Source of the DNA: Circinella umbellata
Lineage: Eukaryota > Mucoromycota > Mucoromycetes > Mucorales > Lichtheimiaceae
DNA: 64,000 nucleotides
Direction of reading: 5' to 3'
Assembly: GCA_025093555.1 (NCBI GenBank)
Contig: JAIWNF010000045.1
Coordinates: forward strand, 248,001 to 312,000
The first letter of the stretch is position 1. Each line of letters opens with the position of its first letter. Made by a program: the position numbers and the translations under genes. Below, piece after piece: positions 35,567 to 48,535 of the stretch. Under the pieces are notes generated by a model. It saw nothing but the letters and a program-made list of their open reading frames with translations. It was not told where the DNA came from and made no database searches.

Positions 35567-36172
35567 ATGAGTGATCAAAAAGAAAAAGATGCTCCTGCAC
35601 AAACTAAAGAAACTGGCAGTGGACCAGGTCGTCGAAAGACTGTTCGAAAAGGAATGTTTGCAAAGGATCGTAAGTTTAAATTTATTAATCGGACTTCATT
35701 TATTATATATTGTTGTTATGTCTCCCACTATATATCATATTCATTATGACTTTCCTCTTTTTATATTTGGTTTAACTAGTAAAACTATTAATGTATGGTT
35801 TCGGTGACGTTTCTAATCCTGCATCCGATTCAATTGCTGTCATGGACGACATGGTGATAAATTATATAACCGATATGGTATGATGCTTGTTCATTGACGT
35901 ATTTTTTTGTGTGCGGGTTAATGTTCGCTCAAAAAAAAAAAAGGAAAAAAAAAAAAACTTATGTTTGTATATGATAAAACTAGTGTCAAGAAGCTGCCAA
36001 AGTTGCTGAAAGCCGTGGTAAAGTACGAGTTGAAGACTTCAAGTATGTTTTACGAAAGGATAAAAAGAAGATTGGACGTGTTGAAGAGTTATTATACATG
36101 AATGATGATATTCGACGAGCCAAACAGCTATTCGATGAAAAGGAAATGGATCCAGCAGACGAAGCACCATAA
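35567..36172 (+). CDS. TAF13: TFIID subunit TAF13
   Basis: Three exons (35567-35669, 35780-35877, 35984-36172) give 129 residues. After a charged N terminus comes the histone-fold region: GMFAKDLKLLMYGFGDVSNP, SIAVMDDMVINYITDMCQEA, GKVRVEDFKYVLRKDKKKIG and VEELLYMNDDIRRAKQLFDE. This is the full TAF13 fold, which pairs with TAF11 in TFIID and contacts TBP. The ATG at 35567 is preceded by a 24-nt T run and is the first in-frame Met; the open frame upstream has only a TTG. Convergent with PEX2, with about 250 bp between the stops. Confidence 0.94.
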
Positions 36173-36421
36173 GAACGCTAATACAAACTCGAGCAAATAT
36201 TTCCATCGTATTTTATATATTAAAAAAGACAAAATCTGTATATGCTCTGTTTATTGTAAAAAAAAAAAAAGGAACGGGAGGAGATTTTCTCCAGGGTGTA
36301 TATTTGAAAAACGTATGTTATCGTGTACGTGTAAGGATGGAGGAGGGAGAGGTAGTGTTTGTACATATAATAAAAATAATAACAATAATAATAATAATAT
36401 CAACAATAATGATTTTTTCTT

Positions 36422-38044
36422 CTATTCCTTTGTATCATCTTTCTTTTCAACATATGCTTCTTTTGTATCTTCATTCTCCTTTACATCGTTATCCACGTGC
36501 TCTTGAATATTTTCATCATCTTCAACCTTTTCCACAAGCTTATTAATAGATTCAACGCGTTCACCACATCTTAAGCATGGCCATTCATCACCAAAGACAG
36601 ATATCTTACTTTGAATACAATAATAACAATAAGTGTGGCCACAATTGGTTTCATAGGGATTATGTACAGTAAAATCTTGTACTTGACCAACAGGTCCCGA
36701 TTCTGCAGAAGATGCGTTGTCATGACAAATAGCACATTGATTGGAGGGGAGTTGATCAAAGCCCTTTGAGGAAACAAGATATGATTTTGGAAGTAATGAT
36801 CTCATCAGCCGAAGTTTGAGTTTTTCAACATTAATCAAAGGTACTAGAAATAGTAAAAATTCCTAAATATAAATAACAATAATTGCATATTAGAATGTAT
36901 ATAAATATATATTCATGATATTCCTAATCCCTTACTGTTCATCTAACAGCAATGATAATTTCTGAGGAAAAAAAAAAAAAAAAAGACTCACAGTAAAAGC
37001 GTGCCAAACCATTTGTCTATTTAAGAATTCAAAACTGACTTGACGGTTCAAAGATTTCTTTCCATAGACAAGTCGCATAGCTAAAATTCGATCAATTAAT
37101 GTTCTGTATTTACCATTCCATAAAAAGATCAAAAAGTTTAGTAATGAGAATGCTTTCCAATATTTCTCGCCTGATTGTAAAACTCGATACACTTTGTTAC
37201 GAATATCATCCTATTTTTATTATGATTATACATATCCAGTCAGACCTGCTATGTTTGATCTCATAGAATATATCAATTAAATTACTAAATAATTGAAATA
37301 GTTACCTCATCAAGTTCACCCCAACCTTGCGAAGTAATATATCGATTAGCTCGCGTCCAAGCATATTGTCCTCCCACTGTGAATACACCATACAAAACTT
37401 TTTGTGTTTGACTCAGTGGTGCATCTTTGGCAATGGATTCCACTATCAATTTGTTAATGACAAATTTCATTAGTATACATACATAAATACATCTTTGGTT
37501 CACATCCATACATATATATAGTCCATCCACATAAATATCACAGATATTAAAATACTAAAACAAACTTACAAGCTCCACCATGTTTCCATTCATTTCTATA
37601 TTTCAAATTCTGTAACTGCGAACCATAAGTGGCACTTGAGTCATATACAGAAAGTTTAAATAAGCACAAGTTAAGAACTGCCAGCAGTTCAGGTTCGAAT
37701 TGCTCTTTGAAGTTTGGCTATAACAAATAACAATTAGTTTCAGCAAACAAAAAGGTTACCTTTTCATTCGAATATTTCCCTTTTCTTGAATAATTAATAC
37801 CCTTTTCTTTTTTTTTTTTTTTTTTTACCTTGAAAAGAGAAAGAGCACTCCATAATTGATCTTTAAGTATTTGAAAAAGTTCACTATCAAGAATATCGGA
37901 ATCGAGCTGACTCACTCTCATTACTTTAATAGGTGAGGTTCTTGCAGTTGCCATGGATCGTCGTACTTTTTGTAATGACGGCTGTAAAGCATTCCAACTT
38001 TTTTTCCATTCTGGTTGTGGGGGTTGTGATGGTGAACGAAACAT
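36422..38044 (-). CDS. PEX2: Peroxin-2, RING-type peroxisomal ubiquitin ligase
   Basis: Five exons on the minus strand (38044-37829, 37717-37570, 37442-37306, 37210-36992, 36862-36422) give 386 residues. The N-terminal Pex2/Pex12 domain includes VMRVSQLDSDILDSEL, LFKLSVYDSSATYGSQLQNL, KVLYGVFTVGGQYAWTR and SLLNFLIFLWNGKYRTLIDR. The C-terminal RING has CAICHDN, YETNCGHTYCYYCI and WPCLRCG, the Cys/His set expected for PEX2. The protein sits in the peroxisomal membrane and, with PEX10 and PEX12, ubiquitinates the import receptor PEX5 for recycling. The tail is a run of Glu/Asp/Lys. The five-exon model closes in phase throughout. Confidence 0.93.
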
Positions 38045-38409
38045 TTTTGTTTGTATTTGTATATTAGTCAAATGAATAAAAAAGTTAAAGTGATTAAAGA
38101 TTACAAAACTGATATTTCTAAATTTCGGCGCATATCATAAATGGAAATGCGGAGAGAGAAAGGTATTAATTTTCACAAGATAAAGAAAAGAATGTATTTT
38201 GTATTTTTTAATTTGCAAAAAAAAAAATGATGTGAAATATTGTGGGGGAATAAGTAATATAATAAGTTAATAATAAGAAAAGTTGATAATAATACAAAGA
38301 AAAGGCGGGTTCTGCTTTTATATAACTAGTTAATACAAAAAATAAAGATAAAAGATATATGTATGTATATATATATATGTGTGTGTGTATGTGTGTATAA
38401 TAAATAATT
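38045..38409. other. Spacer between PEX2 and MscS genes
   Basis: About 365 bp with (TA)/(TG) dinucleotide stretches near 38361-38398. It holds the PEX2 promoter and the 3' end of the channel gene. No gene seen. Confidence 0.6.
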
Positions 38410-41400
38410 TTACATTGTCGCTGTGGTAAATACAAGTGTAGAAGCTGCGCCTGCTTCTGCTCCAGAGTTATCATTGTTACTTCCACCAGGTCCACCTGGG
38501 CCTCCAGGTCCTCCTCCTCCACTACTACTACTAGAAATCACATCATCATCATCTCCTTGCTTAAATCCTTGTCGCATATATAATCCTTCTCGACCATATG
38601 ATTTCTTCTTGCCCATATTATTTACTTCGGCTGGAACATCATCACCATTCTTTGAGTTCTCGAAAGGTTGAGATGGTAGTGTATAATCAATTTCTAATCG
38701 ATCACACTCATCCTTTAACTCCAACATAAAGTTATTATGTCGAAGCCATCGATCCCCAGGATCTTGCCAATTCTTTGTATGTTCAAAGTAAAGTGTCACA
38801 GTGATACGGTTCATATTTTCGAATGAAATAATGTTAGCCGAAGTACCGTTGAGATTATAAAGACCAGGAAATTTGTTAGTCCATTCAGCCATATGGTCAC
38901 GCAATCGATGGATCTTCCACGATGGTGTATTAAATGCAATATTTAAATCTATTATTAATAATAATAGTAACATTTATTAGTTTATTACTACAATGATGGA
39001 AAACTGAAAAAAAAAACACCCCATCCATGTTATTTATTATTGTAACTTACCAACTGTTTGACCTGTGATACCGGAACGACGAACATTAATGATATATTGA
39101 GTTGCCAATATAGAGTTTTTAGCATATACAACAGAACCGTCCCATTTTCTACATAACAAAAAAAAAGGGTAAATAAAAAGTAGTTAATATTATTATGAAG
39201 AGTTCTTTTTGGGGATGTCATAGGGTTAAAAAGACTTACATAAAAGTTGATACTAGTAGACCGACTTGATCCACTACCCAATTCTCATCACCAATGAAGA
39301 CACGATCACCAGCATCGAATGGATGCTATAAAATAGATCCCCCAATAAAATTAGCACTTTATATCGAAATGAATAACATGGAATAAATTTATCTACTTAC
39401 CGTAACAAAGACAAAGATAATGGCTTCAAAAGCGTCTTTTGCACTGTTACCGAATACGAAACTTGCAGCAATAAAAGCACTCCATAGAGGCATCAATTGA
39501 GTACCAACATCGACACCAAATGAGGCACAAACAATAATGGCCTATATATAAATAATTCGTACGCATATATACATGCATATATATGTGTGTGAGAAGAGAA
39601 AATAAAATAGATCATGCATAGTTCTATTTTATAAACATTTAAAAAAAAATAAAAATATTGAATAAGACTTACCCAAATGGCGGCAAAGATAATCAACAAA
39701 ATGATATCCATTTTACCAGTTGCTTGAGATAAATCACGCATTGAAGTTGCCAAATTTTTACGTTCTCGATAAATCCTTATACAAGCAGATCGAAGCTCAC
39801 TTCTGTCAATCGAACCATTACCATCACGATCGAACAATAAGAATGCATCAGAAGCTTCTTGATGAGTTCGAAAGAATGGATATAAATCCTGTACACTAAT
39901 TGAATCACGACCTGTTGTTCCCACAATATTATGGAAAATACGTTTAGCCAGTGCTTTCGCTTGTCGTGAAGTATTTTGTGGTGCAACAATATTGTTTGAT
40001 TGAGAACGCAACTTTTTGATGCCACCTTTCAAAAGGCGCCCCGGAATGGATGCAGTTTGGTTGGTTGCCTTTATAAATGATCGATCTTCACTTTGCCATG
40101 ACATCCATGTACTTGTCCGTGATAAAGGTGGTGGAGAATCTATTTGAGGTGAAGATCCAACCTTTTGTTGTTGTTGTTGTTGTTGTTGTTGCTGTTGCTG
40201 GTGATTTTTTTTATTGGCTTTAACTTCTCGAAGTTTACGTGTCAAATTGTTAACAAAATCAGATGAACTTCGTCGTTCAGGTTCGTTATTAGATTGTTGT
40301 TGTTGATGTTTTTCATCATCAATGGGTAATGAATATTTCTCGTCGATATCAATCACTTGCTTTTCATCATCAGATCGTTGTTCCAAAGCAGGGATAGCAA
40401 TTAATGTATCCATATTATGGGTAGGAGGGAAATGAACGTTACCACGACCTGTACCATCTTCTGCACGCATAATCGATTGGGTCATGTTACCATTATTATG
40501 TTGCTGTTGCTGTGGAGGGGAATCGTCAGCTGAACCCGATCGAGTCGTTTTATGATGTTTATCATGCTTATGACTATTATGGCGTCGCATACGTTTAAAA
40601 ATGAAGTCCTGGGGTGCTCTTCGCTTCGTTTTTTTTAATCGGTCAAGGATTTTTAGTGAATGATCATTTTCTTTGATACGTTCACCATATGCTTTCCTAA
40701 AAAGATTAATAAAAAACAAATGTTGGGGGAGAAGAAATAAAGTTATTTTTTTAGTTTAGTTAGTAATCATGTAAAGTAAATTAATATTGAGCCTAGAAAA
40801 AAAGAATAATATTTACTTGTGGAAAGATGTAACTAAATTAAGAAGTTAAAAATGGAGAAAAAGACAAAAAAAAATTAGCCCAATGATATAGCACAGATAG
40901 GTAAACGAATGTAATAAACAATACATAAATAAGAAAAAGATACTTTACCAATCAATTGTAAGATAAATTTTTCAATGAATAGCATTAGTGATGCGAAAAA
41001 GATGCATTGCCATACACTGTAAAAATCATTGGCATATTTTGGTATACCTCCTTCTGGTTGAGCGATTTGTTGTCGAATAAAAGCCCAAGAACCCCAGGTC
41101 CATGCAGATACAATAAGTAGCTTGATAAATGGACGTAACGCCATGTAATACTATTTGTTTCATAAAAATAAGCGTTTTTTTTTTGCAGTTGAGTGCGTTT
41201 GCTATTTTCTATTGAAACTAGTGTCGCTATATATATATATATTCTTGACTTTCCACCACAAATTAAGTCATTTCACTTACAGCTAGTCGCATTCGTAAAA
41301 CTTCAGTTGATTGTGGCCGTAAAATACCCACAAGACGCTTAATCGCCCAGGGTACCAATTCTACAGTTAACTGAATTAGAATACTTATCCACCACATGAA

Positions 41401-42324
41401 TGCAGCTGCAGTAAACCAAAGTTGTAAACCATAGGATGTATTTGACACAGTATCTTCATAGGCAACAAAAACTGCGATATCGATAGCAATTAAAAGTAAA
41501 CCAAATATTATTAAAAGTGACCATGCTATATAAGATGAGTTTCGTGATAGACATAAAACAATGCCAGGTTTTTTATGCTTTTTCTTTTTATCTTTTTCAG
41601 TTTGTCCTTCCTCTTCCTCGTCATCTTCACCGCCAGCCCAATCAAATTGGTCATGGTCTGTATAATTGGTTACAAGTGCATTCCCTATATGTATATTGTA
41701 TGTAGTGTTAATAAAACATAATTAAAGGTTAACAATAAAAAAAAAAAAATTAAAAAAATAGAAAGAGCTTCTAAATTTGTCAAAAAATGGTATAGCGTCC
41801 CTTTCTTCTTTTCACACACTTTTTTTTTTAATACCCTTTCGCGTGTCTGATTCTCCCCCTTCCCCCGTTTGTCAAGAGACTACTTGCCTGCTAACATTTC
41901 TAAAGGGACTTCAGAAGGTGTATATTCCCCTCCTTCATCATCCGTTGAGTTACGCGATGCATTAGGGTCGTCCGTTGTATCATTTCGATTCAGTGACGGC
42001 CGCTGTTGCTGTTGCTGATGGTCTTGTTGTTGCTCATGTTGTTTCTGCTGTGGTGGTGGTGGTTGTTCTTGTTGTGGTGGACTATTTTGATGTTCACATC
42101 CTATATCGCCTTCACTTGAGCTGCTAAATGATTGTCGGCGGCCAGGACCTAAATTTGTAATTTATTTTATAGAAAGCGATAAAAACAAAAGATCGTCATG
42201 TCAATATATGAATAAAGGGGGGGGGTTGACAATTTTTGTAAAATAAAAAAACACACGGACCATCAAAATGACCTCCATCACCATGACTACTATCAAATCC
42301 TCCAGGATGATCTCCTTCGCCCAT
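38410..42324 (-). CDS. Fungal MscS-type mechanosensitive channel with EF-hand
   Basis: Ten exons on the minus strand (42324-42261, 42148-41888, 41684-41281, 41150-40949, 40832-40817, 40696-39673, 39541-39401, 39325-39240, 39148-39051, 38948-38410) give about 944 residues. The N terminus is Gln/Pro-rich and disordered. Hydrophobic helices follow (AWSLLIIFGLLLIAIDIAVF; LWFTAAAFMWWISILIQL; FIKLLIVSAWTWGSWAF; QCIFFASLMLFIEKF), then a basic/poly-Gln loop. An EF-hand near residue 605 reads DRDGNGSIDRSE. The MscS pore and beta domain follow: MPLWSAFIAASFVFGNSAKDAF, HPFDAGDRVFIGDENW, KNSILATQYIINVRRSG. S. pombe Msy1/Msy2 of this type act in the ER in hypo-osmotic calcium control. Exon 5 is only 16 nt, and intron 2 uses a GC donor. 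Confidence 0.9.
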
Positions 42325-45300
42325 GATAGCTACGTTCTTGGAGAAGAAAAGTTAATAAAAACAGAGGGAATATTTGGGAGATGAAAGATAATAAAAGTAA
42401 AAAAAAGGCACTAAGAAAAAGTAGAAAAAAAAAAAAGAAAAAGTTTTAATACCGCACCAAAAAATATAAAATAAAGCAAATAGTTCTTTGGCTAGCTTTC
42501 TTGTTGATTATGTTCCACAGAGTTGATTTTCTTATAAATTCGTTAACCGTGCCAATCACTATATCTTACGGAAGATCGGACTCTAAGAGCCGAATAACGA
42601 ACAAAATGGCTTCTGTCGCTTTGGGCAGTAAACACTTGTTTCATATCAAACAGGGATATGCAACTTATTTTGCAGAAAATGATATCATTTATTCAGTCAA
42701 TTCGAAACAATAAAAAAAAAGGTATTATTAACTTTTTTTATAAAAGTTACAAAGAGAGTAGAAGAAGCCTTAGTGTATTTTGCTAAGAATTAAAAATAAA
42801 ATAAAATTTGAACTTATGTTTTTTTTTTTTTGCTCTTCTTTATCTTCTATTTTCTTGATACACTTTCGAAGAGTTAGGAACTTGCCTTTTCTAAAATTTC
42901 GTCGATCTTTTTTTTTTTCTATATCCGATTCTTCCTAAGTTTCGGAGATTCTGACACAAAAATGATTTTGGTAGAGGAGCTGGTATGCATAAGACCTAAT
43001 TATTTATTTTTGACGATCGTGTCACACATTGAATTTAATGCCCCGTAGTCAATTCTATAATAGGCAAAGCGTCACTCTTCAAGAATCTCTTATACATCTC
43101 AAATAATCTCAGCTCTTCTTTTTCTCCACGCAATTATAATATTTTTACATAGCTCAAGTATCTACATTGGCGAAACATGCTAAGTTAGTGCATATTATTA
43201 TTATTTTTTTTTCTTTTGTCTATGTCCAATCAGTAATATGTATAGACATTATTGATTTGCTTAACACAGAATAGACAAATATGACATATAAATAGAAAAA
43301 AAAAAAGAGGTCGATGTTGTAGTGTAGCGGGCGCGCACATAACGAAAAAATGTATTTAACACACAGCTAACAAATTACAGGTTGTTTATTTTTGTTTTTT
43401 GATCGTTGTGTACACCACCAGCAATATAATATAGTATATATCCGTACTAAGTAGTCACACATCTTTCTTTTCTCACTAATAAAACTTTAAAAAGAGAAAG
43501 CTTGGTTTTATATTATCGACTCTAAACAAATTTCTTTTAGTCCTGCACGTCCCATATAAGCATTCTCACTGATTAGATAAATTATTGTTGACTTATATTC
43601 ATTATGGTAAGATTAAAAACATTGGGATTTTTATTTTTCTTTCATTTAACAGATTTTTTTAAGATCATGTATTTCTTTTCAATCTATACCGGGAAAAGGT
43701 TTTCACTTTTTTTTTATTCTACAATATACAGTATAGCCGTTTTGCCTTATATAATAAGTTTGAAATATACCTATATTTTTACTTACGCATTGATCAATGA
43801 ATTGATTAAGTGTAAGGTTTTGGGCTTTTTTTTTAAAAAAAATAATAGTAATAATAATAATATATTATACGCCACGTCCTTGTTATTTTATAATATCTTA
43901 GCATGAAAAAGGATACTTTACTATAACTGTAGTTCACCCAAAAAAAAAAATACAGAAACTGAATCTAGATTTATTTAGACATGTGATTGACACTTAATTC
44001 TACTAGTAATGTTCTCTTTTGTTCCTTGATTGGAAAAATATAGATAAATATTTACACGCCACCATTGTTTCTATATATGCTACTTCTTAGGCTACGAGAA
44101 ACATACTATATATCATAATCCAAGAGAATAAAAAAATAGTAAATGAGTGACTATGATATCATTTTTTTTTTCAACACAGAACTTTTTCCGCATTTGTTTG
44201 AGGGATAAAAAAAAATCTGAAACAAGCGGTTTTTTTTTCTACTTTAGTATGAGAGATACGTATTGATAACCGAATTTCTTTCAAATTATGCATCTGCATA
44301 TACGAGACATTTGATTGAAACAGGAATCACTGTCCGATTTTGCTTGTGAATTTCCTATAGCTATTTTATATATCCGTATAAAATTTTACTGCTTTTCATA
44401 TATATGTCAAAAAGATGTGTATCCTATATATTACAATAGTCTTATTTTTTCTTTGGCTGATTATCTTGCTATCTTCTCTTCTAAAGCAGAAGTTGACCGA
44501 TGTCAAACGACATACCAAGCCAATTGTTTGTCTTTCAATTTTTTAAATAGCTGATAGCAGAGTTTTGCTGAGTAACAGCTGATATTCGTCCACCTGTATA
44601 TTCTTATATGGTTCCTATATTGATAAAAAAAAAAGGCACGGATACTCTCAGCTATAGCATATATTATAAATAGAATGTTGTAAAGTTTTTAAATCAGGAA
44701 TCTGAAACGGTTTTCACAATTTATAGTCCATCGATTCAGAATAGTTTACTAGTAGATTGATAAACATGATAGAGTAATTTTTGATTTTGTGTCAAAGAGA
44801 CAAAGAATGGTTCCATTATCAAAATAGAATCATATTATATGATTAGCAGCAATGAAAAAGAATTGCGTTAGCAGCAAACTGGAAGTAGAAAAACAAAATC
44901 TTTTCTGTCTAACTTGAGATAGTGGTACTTAAATATTCTTCTTTATCATATGTTCGTATTGGTAAAAGCAGAACTTTGTAGATAAAGTACGAGAGAGTAG
45001 ACCTAAATTTTCTTTTTTTCTGAATTCTGAGTAAGAAGCGAAGAGGTATATATTGAACAGTAGTTGCTACTACTGCCGTGATAGTATTAACCAAAATCAC
45101 CATCGATAATAGTATTAAAGAATTCTTTATTGTTTCTCTGTTCATCAGCCTATTAATATGTAGTCAATGTTCTGTTTATTGTTCTTTTTGAAACCAATAA
45201 ATATTCCAAATGACAAGTGAGCAACTGATATACGAAAAGTCAATTTTACTTACAAACTAATATCTATGATTCAGTGTATTATGGATCGATCGATATATCA

Positions 45301-46207
45301 TAACAATTTGATGCTACAATCTCAATGCTGTATTATGTATTTAACTTATTGCTATTGAATAAAATATTCGACGCTAGAGTGAAATAAAACCGGTTAAGCA
45401 TCCTAAGTACTTTTTTCTGTAAAATAAAAAATTGATAAGAGCCAAGATCACAGCAAATGGTGTTTCGATTGTCATATGTCAGAGTACTATTGTCAATTGA
45501 GCTTTTATTGTACACGAATTTGGCACACATGGTCATTACCCTTACCATCAATTACAGGATTTATGGCTATCTTACGAGCTCTTTTTATTAATGTTAATAT
45601 TTATAATTAATTTATCACATGTTCTTATCAATAAATAAAAAAGGGCGAATCGTAAAATTAGGAGAGAGTTTATCTTTTATTTTTTTTTTATTATAAATTA
45701 TGATAAATAAGCATTATATTAAAAAGTATCTCCATTTTGACTATGTAATAAAATAATTACTCAGTACGTACTAAAAAGTATAGTAAGAAACATAAAGTAA
45801 GAATTGATCAATAAATTTTATGTTGTATACCAAAAGTGTTTCGATATTACAAGAAATTGGCATTTTTTTTTTCTTTTGCTTGTGTCAAGTTGTCAAGAAG
45901 TTCTCGTAAAAAAATTACCAAAATAAGAATGTTCCTGTGTATGTAAGCGTAGTATGTTCCAAAAAAAAAATTGAAATGAAGTGAAATCGGAAATTGGTAC
46001 GACTTAATAACAGCCAAGAATTTCTTCAATACAATAAAAAAAAAATGCAAAGGCGTCGATCTCCCCCCCCCATCCTTACAATGATAAAATCAAGAAAAAT
46101 ACGAATATATAAATAATACAAACCTTTTTTATCTTTTCATTTTTTTTTTCATCTACAAATACTCTTCTTCCAACAACATAAAAAATTATTATTGTTATTA
46201 TATCATC
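42325..46207. other. 3.9-kb gene-poor region
   Basis: No confident gene. An open frame from ATG 42510 to 42713 (ending GSKHLFHIKQGYATYFAEND) and one at 44315-44554 (ending SLADYLAIFSSKAEVDRCQ) look mildly coding-like but match nothing I know. The MscS promoter lies at the left end and the spartin-like gene promoter at the right. Confidence 0.45.
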
Positions 46208-47743
46208 ATGCAAATAAAAGACCAACAAAGCTTGTGTGCTGTCGATCGTGTTTCCTTATCATCTTTTCAACGCGGATTAGTTAATGATTTGGGTAATGGT
46301 CATCTTCTGATTAATTCAAACGAACAACAGATCGATTTACGATTTATCAATTATTATGGAGAAGAACGTGCATCAATTAATTTGACTCCAAAATCGAAAG
46401 CTTGGTTACAACCAGATCAGCAACTTATCTTTGATCGTCCAGAAGGGGGTCGTTGGCGACTTGATTGTAGCGCTTCAGATATCAATTCATTTCAAGCACT
46501 ACAAGACTTACTCACTTTTTTTATCAAGTATGAAAATCGACATCATTTACGAAATGCTTTGGCTATGATGAACCCCGTATCTTGCCAGGTGACCGAAGTG
46601 ATTGCAAGAAACGTACAACTTGAAGATGAAGATACACAATCTGAAAAGCAACCTGTTGTGATGGAAACTCCCATGGTAAGCTTCTCGAACTATTACTATT
46701 ATTATTATTTTCTACTTGATAAGCTAAATATTAATTTCTTTTATAATATGTTCTTATAAGGTTGCTGGTGGTTTTAAAGTACGATTATTATACAAAACAA
46801 GCGATGCTATGGTAACTGGATCTGATTGGCTTGCACAATCATTTGTGTTAGCAGGTCAATCTTTGGCTCGAGGCATTCAAATGTAAGGCAACCATAATAT
46901 ATTATATCGAGTAAATAATACACTATAAAAAATCAAAAATAGAAATGTTATTCAACATTGTTTTATTTTACATATAATAGACAAACAAGAAAAATGCGTG
47001 ATAATGTAGAAGCCACTGGAAATACCATACGCTTAACTGAAGTAGATCGTCAATATGTAGAAACCTTTTGTAATGTTAATCGATCCATTCTCAAAGGTAA
47101 TAATTTTGCATAAATTTTGTATTTCACAGCTAATAATAGAATAAACTATTTATCTCGGGAATTCTAATATTTGACTTGGAAAAATAAAATAGGGGCTGGT
47201 AATTTGCTAAGCAAAGCAACCACTGCTGCAACATCAAGTATCAATTCATTCTATAGCGACGATCAACTTCAACGAGATCCTGTAGAAAATGCTACTCGTC
47301 ATTTTGGTGTTTCTTTATTCCATGCAGCACATAATGTTGTCGCTGGTTTATCCGTGGCTACTGGTTCTGTCCTTGCATCATCACGCAATGGTGTTATCGA
47401 TATGATTTATAAAAAGTATGGTAGCGATGCCGGTTTTATCGCTGAAAAAGCACTTGGTTCTGGAAATGATGATGTCGCAGATGTTTTAGTGTATTTTGAT
47501 TCCCATGGTGTTGCACGTCAAGTTTTTGTTGGCACTAGTGTCGTTCCTACAACAAATACATCTTTACCCGATAAAGAAATTATTGATAATGGTGAAAGAC
47601 GTGGTTCGCATAGATCCGTACTTTTTGAAGCTGAAGACTTTAGATCAATCTTATCAACATCCACATCAGAAACACCTATTCATCCTCTAGAAGATGAAGA
47701 ACTTCAAAGCAAAAGAGATCAATCTACTTATATTCATGTTTAA
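46208..47743 (+). CDS. Spartin-like senescence-domain protein
   Basis: Four exons (46208-46675, 46761-46882, 46981-47096, 47193-47743) give about 418 residues. The N-terminal half resembles a PH-like or spartin N region (GHLLINSNEQQIDLRFINYYG; AWLQPDQQLIFDRPEGGRWRLD). The C-terminal senescence domain begins near residue 165 with VTGSDWLAQSFVLAGQSLARGI. It includes TRHFGVSLFHAAHNVVAGLSVATGSV and GFIAEKALGSGNDDVADVLVYFD. In animals and plants this domain binds lipids and is linked to lipid droplets and endosomes. The phase of all introns closes. Location in the fungus is inferred only. Confidence 0.8.
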
Positions 47744-48189
47744 AAAAAAACTATTCACTTCCATTGCATACTCTTCCATTTATTTTCATTAATACATACT
47801 TTACATACACGTCATATACTACGTATATAATTATATTATATTAATACCTCTATACATATATAAACTTATCCTCTGTTATAAACACCACTCTTATTTTACA
47901 AACATTATTTATTTGTGTATAAAGAATATCTAAATCAAAAAAGTAGAATATTTTGTGTTAAAGATAACATAATGATTTGTTTGATAAAAGTGACAAAGGT
48001 TCACAGAAAGAGAGAAACAAAAGTATTGTTTTGATATTTTAAAAACACTGATCCAGCGTTTCACAAGAATGAGCTTTTCTCGGATTTTTTTTTGATTTTG
48101 ATTTTACTGCTTATAAAATTATAATCTATTCACACATGATGCTGACAACTGTCAAAAGAAGAAAGAAGAAAAAGCTAAATATATTTCGA

Positions 48190-48220
<31 letters not shown>

Positions 48221-48271
48221 CGCTCTTTCTCTTATTTTCGCTTGTTATACGCATTACCTATAAAAAAAATA
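47744..48271. other. Intergenic before cytochrome b5 copy
   Basis: AT-rich. A run of about 27 T (48194-48220) lies in the leader of the next gene. No gene seen. Confidence 0.6.
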
Positions 48272-48535
48272 ATGAAATCATATACTGCTGAAGAAGTTTT
48301 ACAACATAACAAGGCTGACGACCTTTGGATTATTGTTGACGGCAAAGTATTTGACCTTACCAAGTTTGTAAGTGAACACCCCGGTGGTAAGAAAGTACTT
48401 ACTAAGGTCGCAGGCAAGGATGCTACCAAGAAATTCAAACAATTTCATAATGATGCCATTTTGGAACGTGTTGGTTTACCAATGCAAATTGGTGTCATTG
48501 GTGATGATGACAATAACAACAAGGCTCGCCTTTAA
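48272..48535 (+). CDS. Stand-alone cytochrome b5 domain protein (duplicate of the ACAD N terminus)
   Basis: A single exon of 87 residues. It contains a full cytochrome b5 core with heme ligands His36 (in SEHPGGKKVL) and His59 (in KQFHND), and the usual DLWIIVDGKVFDLTKF. Residues 16-63 are identical to the N-terminal domain of the acyl-CoA dehydrogenase at 49843, and the DNA differs in that stretch only at third codon positions. Similarity stops right after GVIG. The copy then ends with a short acidic/basic tail (DDDNNNKARL) and has no membrane anchor. It is therefore a soluble one-electron carrier by inference. I take ATG 48272 as the start because it matches the start of the larger gene; the upstream in-frame codon is TTG. 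Confidence 0.85.
   Translation: MKSYTAEEVLQHNKADDLWIIVDGKVFDLTKFVSEHPGGKKVLTKVAGKDATKKFKQFHNDAILERVGLPMQIGVIGDDDNNNKARL

Noticed and set aside
43310..43345. tRNA-like GC patch (tagtgtagcgggcgcgcac)
   Set aside because: No cloverleaf can be drawn and no B box follows; treated as chance.
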